This document shows, one piece after another, positions 26,283 through 34,300 of a stretch of 64,000 nt of DNA. The position numbers and the translations under genes were made by a program. Under the pieces are notes generated by a model. The model did not search any database and was not told where the DNA came from. It saw only the letters and a list, made by a program, of their open reading frames with translations. Positions within the stretch are counted from its first letter, which is position 1. Each line of letters begins with the position of its first letter. The DNA is from Angomonas deanei. Its lineage: Eukaryota > Euglenozoa > Kinetoplastea > Trypanosomatida > Trypanosomatidae. The stretch covers positions 247,001-311,000 of the forward strand of contig LR877168.1 in the NCBI GenBank assembly GCA_903995115.1, given 5' to 3'.

Positions 26283-29043
26283 GGTGATTATTCCTACCGA
26301 GGTCCGGTCGTTTATCTTGTCTACGGTGAATGCAGTCGCCAACTTTGCCATCCCGGCCACAACGGAGGCGGTCCTGTTGGGCTGGACCTCTTCGGCTGCG
26401 ATGTGCACCGCCCAAGTGGGCCTAGCCCAAACTGCAAGAGTCCTTCAAAAAATAAAGACACAACTTCAGCAGTATTGCCCTTCCAGTAAGAAGGACGCAT
26501 GGCTGTTCCCAGACTCTATGCAGAGCCCACTTTCTTTTCTGACCAAGGTGGTTCGCAGTTTCATGGAAATGCAATCCGAGGTCACCATTATGCAGTGCGT
26601 TGGTGTGGCCGCTGATACACCGGAACTGTACGTTGGTGCGGTTGAAAAGGCTTTGCAGACCACCATCACTAAATTACGAGCGAAGCGCCTCGGTGAGGAT
26701 CGCCCGGTGGAGGAGTTGATCGCAGCATTTGGCACTTCGCCAGCGGCAGGTGCAACCTTTCAACCACACCTTTTCGCATTCGACGGAACGCCGACGGTGG
26801 CCCTCTTCGCGTCACACAGAGAAGCTTTGCGAGTCATTGTGGATTCGGTGGAGTCTGTGGACGTCAGCACCCTCAGCACGAGTACACTGCAACGTACGGC
26901 AAAGCAGCTCGGGGTGGCGCTGCATCAGCGACCGACACTCCAGGGGTTGGGTTGCTTGATTGCGCATATACGAGAGGCAGCTTATCGTGCCTTGGATAAG
27001 CGACCATTTCGGGTACAGTACCTGTGTGTGGCGGCCTTCTTCCTTCCTCTGTGCCTAGAGGAGCCGTGGGTGTACAAGGGACGACTGGCACAGATGGCGA
27101 CAGGGGAAGGAAAGACTATTGTGGTGGCCATGACCGCCGCCATGTACGCCTTGATGGACCAGGTGGTGGACGTGATCACCTCAAGTGGTCCTCTTGCAGC
27201 TCGGGATGCACGGGAAATGAGTTCCTTCTTCCAGCACTTGGGCCTGCGTGTGTCGCACATTGCCGTGAAACTGCCGACACGTCATCACTTCAACGCAGAG
27301 GTGGTCTACGGTACCAATACTGATTTTGAGTTTGCAGAGCTACGGGAGCTGTGCTATCTTCAACCAACGCGGCAGCAGGACCTGGGGAACACTAACAGCT
27401 GGGTGCCGCGGCCGAAGGCGGTGGCTATCGTAGACGAGGCTGATAACCTCTTCCTCGACGCCTCACGCAACAGCGCTCGCATCGCGGGGTCCACCGGAGA
27501 ATCCTTCACGTGGGTGTACCGCCCTCTCTTTCAGCTCGTGCAGCAGTCGGGTGTGGTTTCTGTCGACACCGCCAGACGGCTCCTATCCAGTATGGAGGGG
27601 GGCAGTTACGCCACTCTCACCGCCACCCTCTCCGACCGGCAGATTCAACGGTGGGTGCTGTCCGCACACCATGCGCTAGACAACCGGAAGAAAAATATCC
27701 ACTACATTGTTCGCCAGGACAAGGTGGTGATTGTGGATTTGGACACTGGCCGGCTGCAAGTGGACTCCCGTTGGGATGATGGAATACACGAGATGGTGGA
27801 GGTGAAGGAGAACGTACCAGTGAATCCGGAAGGTGGCACCGTCGGGGCGGTATCGCACCCGTCTTTCTTCGACCAGTACCGTACAGTCATCGGCATCACT
27901 GGTACGGCAGGGGAAACAAGAGAACGGGAGGAAATCTTACAACTCTACGGAGTAGATACGTTCGACGTGCCGCCCCACCGCCCCTGCCTTCGCCGCCGAC
28001 TGCCGACCCTCCTGTTCCGCACAGAAGCGAAGAAGTTTGCAGCTATGGCCCGATCGGCGGTAGAGAAGCGGCAGCGCACCTCGGTGCTCATTCTGGTCCC
28101 CACCATTGCTGAGACAGAGAAGATGGCGGACGCCATCGCTGCTGTCAACCCACATGTACCCTGCTACCTATTTAACGAGACCCAAAAGGAAAGTGAGGAT
28201 TTCATTCTACTAAAGGCAAGCCAGGTGGGGACGATCGTGGTGGCGACCAACACAGCTGGGCGAGGGACAGATATTCGACCGTCCGCGGAGGTGCTGAATA
28301 ACGGCGGACTGCACGTGCTCTACGGCGGTTTCCCCTCTAACCTGCGCGTGGAGTGCCAGGCCTTGGGGCGCAGCGGCCGCCAGGGACAGCCAGGGACGAG
28401 TGAGATTTACATCTCCCTTGATGAACCCTTTGTGCGAGAACTGTTGAAGGACAAACACGTGACCGAGGAAGAGATGACGTCAGCTGGGATGGTGGAGAAA
28501 CTGTACCGGTTGCGAAGCGAGCAGATCACAAAGGACAGCAATAGCCGTGTGCGGGCGACCGCCCTGGAGCGGGCTCGGTACGCCTGTCTGCAATACTTTT
28601 CAAAGGACTACACCTGGCTCGCCAAGGAGTTGTTGGTGCTGAAGAACACCACTACCGTCGGCGCGATGAAGGCTGCATTGCAGGCGAATGAGTTCGCGTC
28701 ATTGCGGCCCTTCAGTGTGGAGGATCTCTGCGTTCGCATCACCTACTGCTTTCACTTGCAGTGGATTTGCTTCTTCACCGAAGTGGGCCGAGAAGACGAC
28801 GACGACGAGGACGACCAGGAGATTGTTCAACTGCACCAGAACAAGAAGGTAAAAGAGAGGGCCATGAATCTCTACGAGCGATTCCTCCACTCCAAACAGT
28901 GGCAGCTAACCCGTTTCCGGCGGGAGGACGACGAGGACATGGAAGAGGGATACTCACTGGACTACCTCACCAAGCAGCTGTCCGCAATATTCTCAACGTA
29001 CGGGCCTGTTCTTACACATCTGGAGGTGAAGCCGACAGATTAA
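26242..29043 (+). CDS. Ankyrin-SecA giant protein, segment 3 (SecA-like DEAD motor)
   Basis: About 930 codons carrying the two-part motor of SecA, the ATPase that drives preproteins through bacterial and plastid membranes. Walker A is MATGEGKT at 27094-27117, as in SecA's TGEGKT. The DEAD box is IVDEADNLFLD near 27430. Next come PHRPCLRRRLPTLLFRTEAKKF (the entry to motor domain 2) and GITGTAGE before it. Motif V is TNTAGRGTDI near 28250, and then GGLHVLYGG and QALGRSGRQGQPGTS close the domain, matching SecA's GGLHV and GRSGRQGDPG almost letter for letter. The preprotein-crosslinking insert is hard to recognise and may be shortened. The zinc-binding tail of bacterial SecA is absent; the end is acidic instead. 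There is no plastid transit peptide, as this is the C-terminal part of a giant protein. The frame opens at a GTG overlapping segment 2, so it reads as a continuation rather than a gene of its own. Confidence 0.85.
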   Translation: MRILSSLNYLNCDEVIIPTEVRSFILSTVNAVANFAIPATTEAVLLGWTSSAAMCTAQVGLAQTARVLQKIKTQLQQYCPSSKKDAWLFPDSMQSPLSFLTKVVRSFMEMQSEVTIMQCVGVAADTPELYVGAVEKALQTTITKLRAKRLGEDRPVEELIAAFGTSPAAGATFQPHLFAFDGTPTVALFASHREALRVIVDSVESVDVSTLSTSTLQRTAKQLGVALHQRPTLQGLGCLIAHIREAAYRALDKRPFRVQYLCVAAFFLPLCLEEPWVYKGRLAQMATGEGKTIVVAMTAAMYALMDQVVDVITSSGPLAARDAREMSSFFQHLGLRVSHIAVKLPTRHHFNAEVVYGTNTDFEFAELRELCYLQPTRQQDLGNTNSWVPRPKAVAIVDEADNLFLDASRNSARIAGSTGESFTWVYRPLFQLVQQSGVVSVDTARRLLSSMEGGSYATLTATLSDRQIQRWVLSAHHALDNRKKNIHYIVRQDKVVIVDLDTGRLQVDSRWDDGIHEMVEVKENVPVNPEGGTVGAVSHPSFFDQYRTVIGITGTAGETREREEILQLYGVDTFDVPPHRPCLRRRLPTLLFRTEAKKFAAMARSAVEKRQRTSVLILVPTIAETEKMADAIAAVNPHVPCYLFNETQKESEDFILLKASQVGTIVVATNTAGRGTDIRPSAEVLNNGGLHVLYGGFPSNLRVECQALGRSGRQGQPGTSEIYISLDEPFVRELLKDKHVTEEEMTSAGMVEKLYRLRSEQITKDSNSRVRATALERARYACLQYFSKDYTWLAKELLVLKNTTTVGAMKAALQANEFASLRPFSVEDLCVRITYCFHLQWICFFTEVGREDDDDEDDQEIVQLHQNKKVKERAMNLYERFLHSKQWQLTRFRREDDEDMEEGYSLDYLTKQLSAIFSTYGPVLTHLEVKPTD

Positions 29044-29348
29044 TTTTTTTTTTTTTTTGCCGCAAATATAGGAAAAAAGCGGGGCGAAAAGTGTTACTGA
29101 TTTTTATCAGTTTATTCTAATTTTTAGTGGATAAGTACGCTTTTATAGTTATAAATCTTTTTCGACGACCCCTGTGGAACGCGTAAGTTCATTATCGTGA
29201 ATGTATTAGTTGTAAACATTGCATTGTCTGGCAGATGCTTACATGCGTTTCTCTCGCTTGTTTTTTTTTTTTTTTTTTACAAAGCAAAACAACAACCAAC
29301 TACTAACCACAATAAATAGTAAAACCGCAAAACATACAGTTTTCCAAA
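29044..29348. other. Intergenic spacer with two long T runs
   Basis: A T16 run follows the stop of the SecA-like segment almost directly, and a T18 run lies at 29261-29278. The latter is followed by AAAGCAAAAC and then AT-rich DNA up to the ATG at 29349, so the AG at the edge of the run may serve as acceptor. No gene is seen. Confidence 0.45.
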
Positions 29349-31376
29349 ATGAATAGCAACAAAACACCATCTTCCTTTTTTCCCCGGACGTGTACACATA
29401 TTACGCATTCCTTCAATAAAAAAGGGGAGTTGCGAACGGCCCTCATTACCGGCGGAGATCGATTATTAATATTGAAAGATGGGTTCACGTTAGCGGAGAG
29501 CGGATCTCTCTTTCAGCCCCCCTACACGACAGGCAACAGTGGTAGTCTGACCCCAAGGGTGTTTCACTTGTGCATTTGCCCATTTGTATTCTTTTCAATT
29601 CGCGTCGTGGTGTCGACCACGGCTGGCATTTTTTTATTTGAGCTGGAAGACGCGGATGTGGTGTGGCAAAGTGACGCCGCAGCGGCGAGTAGCGTCCTTT
29701 TCGGGAGCGCTTTAGTGAATAGCAATAGTAGTACCTGCGGCGCATCTCTTCAAGGTCGTCGACTCCATCTCTCGACACCGGAGGAAAAGGTGAAAGTGTC
29801 CAGTGTATCGTATAGTGTCTCCTCGTCCGCCAAAAGTAGGCGAGAGAGGGACGGGGACAGTACGATAGGCCCCTTGGTGGAGGTCGGTCTGCACGCCACA
29901 CGGGCGGAAGTGATCACGGCCGAGTTTATTACGGACGTTTCACTGTGTATCGTCTTTAACGATGAGGTGGTGATCGTCACCCTCCACGGCGGCGGTGGCA
30001 GTCCACCCAGTAAAGGAGGGATCGTGGACCGCGTGGTGTGGCGGTCGATGGGGTCGTACAGCCGACTGGCGGTGTGCCAATACAATCGAAGTATCGCGCT
30101 AGCCCTGCGGTCGTCTACGGTAGCGGTATTTCCATGCAAATGCAGGCAGATGTCAGAGGAGGACGGTGATGTGGCGGGCTTCTCTCGCGCCGGCGGGGCT
30201 GCACGGAGCGAAACGCACCCGCTCTTCTCCCCAGTGACGTCCGTGGTGAACACCACTCTATTTAACGCTAGTCACCCCAATACCACGGAGGTGTGGGGGA
30301 GGGAAGGACCGCATTGGGAGATTGCCACGAGGGGTATCGCGGCGTCACTGGGTTCGTATAAAGTGGATCAACTGGAGTGGCACCGTGCCTCCGCCCACAC
30401 CCTTCTCTGCGTGACGTGCACGCATATACGAGACGAAAAGGTGCAGTGCTTGGCGCTCTATACCGTGCAGTCACTAACATCTGTCGCCTCGTTTTCCAAC
30501 GTGCATTTAGATCAGCAGGACTGCCCTTTAATGGGAGAAGAGAGCGTTAAAAATAAAAAGTCGGTTTCCAGGACACAGCTCGTGCTGTCCGGTACCATAC
30601 CTCTGTACGACCCCCATTCCCCTCCAGCGGCGGTTTTCACCTCCATTGTGTCTCTTTTTGCCCACTCCTCCGCTAACCTGTCTTCATTGAATAAACAGTT
30701 GGACTTTTTGCACATTGAGAAGACGGACGGTACCGTGCGAAGTTCTAGTTTTCGATTCGGTAATCAGAAACACGCTAGTTTTGCCAAGTTGCGGGCAAAA
30801 GGTCTCTCCTGTCCTCAGCTGTTGGCCCCCTTGCTAGAGATGTACGGCCCCCTCTCACAGGTGACCGTCCTGCCCAGCTGGGTGAACCGGCCGGTGGAAC
30901 TGGGGAAGGTGTCCCCCTACGCGGAGGAGATTGTACGGGCGCACCGCTACCGTGTGGTGTGCACGTTTGACACTGGCCTGCGGTGTGTGGTGATGCTCGA
31001 TCTATCCTCCGGCGTGTATCGCACCGAATGTTTCCTGACGTTGGGGGCGTACCGCCTCACCTCGCTGACGTCGTTCGACTTTCCCAGTAACGCGAGCGTG
31101 TTCGACACGGACATGAATACCGAGAAGCTCCTGGCCGGTCTGCTGATGCCCCCCGCGCCACCAACGTCTTCCTCTGATCCGGCATGCTACGTGGGAATCG
31201 TGCTTTTTGCGCAACGGCGGTCGAACGATGGGTTCGCCACCTCTATACTGACAGTGGCCCCTTTCAAGGAACCTCTGCTGCTGTCCAACGATGTTCCGCT
31301 GGCACAGGAGGAGGAGGAGGTGCTGAGTGGGATCGAGAAGGTGGAATTTTTTTATGCAGCAAAAGTGCCCCGATAA
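29349..31376 (+). CDS. DmX/Rav1-like V-ATPase assembly factor, segment 1 (N-terminal propeller)
   Basis: First frame (675 codons) of a gene that continues to 37604. DMXL/Rav1 proteins are the large subunit of the RAVE/rabconnectin-3 complex that reassembles V1 with Vo of the vacuolar proton pump. This part is beta-rich with short repeated strands (TTAGIFLFELEDADVVW, RLAVCQYNRSIALALRSSTVAVF, HTLLCVTCTHIRDEKVQCLAL), consistent with the N-terminal WD propellers of the family. Frame 1 ends at 31376, but the protein continues in the next frame from the T7 run at about 31345-31351 or the C4 run at about 31368. Either site with one base fewer restores continuity. The family call rests mainly on segments 2 and 3. 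Confidence 0.6.
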   Translation: MNSNKTPSSFFPRTCTHITHSFNKKGELRTALITGGDRLLILKDGFTLAESGSLFQPPYTTGNSGSLTPRVFHLCICPFVFFSIRVVVSTTAGIFLFELEDADVVWQSDAAAASSVLFGSALVNSNSSTCGASLQGRRLHLSTPEEKVKVSSVSYSVSSSAKSRRERDGDSTIGPLVEVGLHATRAEVITAEFITDVSLCIVFNDEVVIVTLHGGGGSPPSKGGIVDRVVWRSMGSYSRLAVCQYNRSIALALRSSTVAVFPCKCRQMSEEDGDVAGFSRAGGAARSETHPLFSPVTSVVNTTLFNASHPNTTEVWGREGPHWEIATRGIAASLGSYKVDQLEWHRASAHTLLCVTCTHIRDEKVQCLALYTVQSLTSVASFSNVHLDQQDCPLMGEESVKNKKSVSRTQLVLSGTIPLYDPHSPPAAVFTSIVSLFAHSSANLSSLNKQLDFLHIEKTDGTVRSSSFRFGNQKHASFAKLRAKGLSCPQLLAPLLEMYGPLSQVTVLPSWVNRPVELGKVSPYAEEIVRAHRYRVVCTFDTGLRCVVMLDLSSGVYRTECFLTLGAYRLTSLTSFDFPSNASVFDTDMNTEKLLAGLLMPPAPPTSSSDPACYVGIVLFAQRRSNDGFATSILTVAPFKEPLLLSNDVPLAQEEEEVLSGIEKVEFFYAAKVPR

Positions 31377-34300
31377 GATGAAAATGATGCCCGCCTTTCT
31401 GAAAGCGGTTCAGGATGACACCGACCGACTGCTGACGCAACTCACTGCCAAGTATGGGGCGCTGGAGACACCATATCCTACCAAAGGAGGCGCCCAACCC
31501 GCACTGCCGCCGTTGAAGGCTCCACTGCCACTTCGACTGCGGTTCGGGGCCGTCACGGCGGAAGGTGTTCTGCTCTACGCCTCCTCCGTGTATCACCCCT
31601 CCCCCACAACCTCCGAAGGCTACATGCTCGTGATCCCACCGGTCAGTGTCGACAGTCTATCCCCCGTGCAGAACACCATTTCAATGGGCGGGGTGCATGT
31701 GTCGACCTCTCTCTATACACAAGTGACCCCCATGCCGGTGGAGCACACCACCACGGAGGCGGAGAAGCTGATGGAACGCAACGCAACACTTCTTCAAAAT
31801 AACAATGCCGTCACGGTACAGTCTGTCCAAGAGGAGCAAGATTGCTTTTTATTGACCGTTTCGTCCGCCTTGTATCCGGATAAAGTCATCCGCGTGGACC
31901 GATACCAGAAAGGCGAAGCACCGTATGTTATTCGGTGTGTGACAGACTGCAAAGGAGTCTTTCTCGTCAACTACGATGTCGTGGTGGGGATCCTAACATA
32001 CTGCATGAGAGAGGACCAGGAAGGGACCGGCTTCACTCAGCTGTTTCTCTACGGGCTGTCTTCGATGCAAGGGCTGCACGAGCTACAACACGAGTTCCAA
32101 CTGGAAAAGTGCATGCCTGATATCCACTGCTTTTTAATCGGTCCTAGGGGAGAGTTGCTGGTGAGTCAGGGGCGCACGGTGGAGCGATGGTTACGTTGCT
32201 TTCCAACTAGCAGCGAGCCTCAGTACCACTACACCAAAGACGTCACCTGGGGAATGTCGAACCTGTCCGTAGAGGGCACCATCCTCTCTTTGGAGGCCAT
32301 CCAGTGGGCAGACATCAAACAACAAAAGGGTACCGCCATGAACCCGGAATCGCACGTTATCTTCTCCTCCGATGCCACCGATTCCATTGGGGTCGTCGAG
32401 ACGGACTTTGTGAAGTGCGCCGCGGACAGGGCGGCCACGGAGCTGGCCACTCCCCCGTACCACCCCGACTGTCTCATGCAGCTGATCGGGACCGCGCGGT
32501 GGGAGGTGGTGCTGGAGGTGTGCAGGCATGTGGCGGCGGCGGGGAGGGCGGCGCTGACACTACAGAAGGAGAGTGTCCCCCAGAAGAAGGAGCAGTGGTT
32601 TTCGCTGCTCAGCGCCGACACCCTCGCAAAGGAGATCTGTACTAGTAAGGTCGGGAAGACGATGGGGGCGGCATACCTGACGGAGACCCCAATGGACATT
32701 ACGCCCCTCTGCTTGCGGCTGGACGATGACAAACTGAGGGAGTTGTCCGTCTCCGATGCATCGTCGAATGTGCGGCGACGGATGTCGGCCGTCTTCACCC
32801 AGGACGACACGCTCTCTGATTTGACGGTGATATTGCCTCAGATCACGCTGGAAGGGGTGAATGGGATGGCACAGATGGACTTGCTGTGTATTGTGGAGGC
32901 CTTGCATGCGACTTGTCAGTTTAGCTTAAACGTGGACGAGGCGGCAGCTCGGTATTTCTTTTTTAATAAACTGGGGGCGCTGCGTCGGCGCCTTCGACTG
33001 CAGGATTACTCTGTCAATACCACCGTGAACGCACGACAGCAGCGCGGGGCGGAGGTGGATGTGTCTTCTATTCTTTATTTTGACTCTGGTACCACTGCCT
33101 CACGCATGGTCGTCACCGCCTCTTCCCTCTGGGCCGTCATGTCGGACTGCCAGCTCACGTTGGTCGCCCAGCTATTCGGGGACGGTCAGGCGAGCAGCAT
33201 GGCAGCACCACGACAGCCACTCCTATGGTCGACGGTGGAGGCATCTGGTGCCGCCTTCTGGCTGCGGTCTACCGATCAACTGTGTCTACTGGCGGAGCGC
33301 ATGGCGGTCAGCACTTATCAAACGACGAAGGATGTGACGCAGGCGGCGCTCATGTTCTGTGTCGCCAAGAAGGTGAACGCCCTTGCCGCACTCTGCAAGT
33401 TGCAAAATAATATGAAGCTGCACGCCTTTTTCACAAAGGACTTTAGCGATGCCAGAAATAAAGAAGTGGCCTCTGCGAATGCGTTTGCGGCGGTCGGAAA
33501 AGGTTTGCACCTCTACGGCGCCGCTTTCTTTATTCTCGCCGGAGACGTCCGAAGTGCGGCACAGATCATTATGCAGCGACAAGAAAATGTGGCGCTGGCG
33601 CTCTTTGTCTTGCGAGCGGCTTCTCCCTCTGACCTATCACAGGCCCAAATTGAAGAAAACTTGCAGTGGTACCGAACGGTGCGGAAAAGTGAGGAGGAAA
33701 AGTTTCCCCCGCTAGACATGTGGGAGGATACTTGTCTGACATGGCTGACGGGCTCACTGGAGACGAAGATGAGTGCCCTGTCGCACATTGCCTCTCACCC
33801 CACGGCCCACCCCGAGGTGCTCTGTGCACTGCGGTACGCCAGAGACCACGTCCCCACCCTATCCCATCACAGTCACCGCTTCCTGTCACCAGAACAGGAG
33901 TTGACGTGTCTCTTGCGCTTAGGGCGGTACAGCGTGACACGGCGGTTTGACCTCTGCGCGGTGCTACACTATTGGGATGCCCACACCCTGCTGACCCAAA
34001 TTGAAAAGGAGAGCGAGGCGGCAAAGAAGGACGGCGGGCAGGCAGGGGGGCGTGCGCAGACATCAGCGAAACCGAGTGGGACTCGCGCCAACATGAAGGC
34101 AGACTATGACACTGGTACATTGGCATTTAAAGGATTTGGGGATAGCGACGACGAGGACGACGCGCCGGCTGGAAGTCCACCACCGAAGGACAGCAACGTG
34201 GAAGAGATGGATAGTACCGAGCTGGTGGAGAATAAGGTTCTCTCAGAGGAGACGGTAACGGTCCTGTTTGCTGAAATCGACTACAGTACGAGGAAATGCT

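Noticed and set aside
24330-26290. Spliceosomal introns as the cause of the frame changes
   Set aside because: No GT...AG segment whose removal restores the frame stands out. Protein-like sequence runs across the sites with one base of difference.
18535-29043. SecA as a sign of plastid or bacterial contamination
   Set aside because: The same gene carries ankyrin repeats and is flanked by eukaryotic genes in one strand-uniform unit. Base use matches its neighbours.
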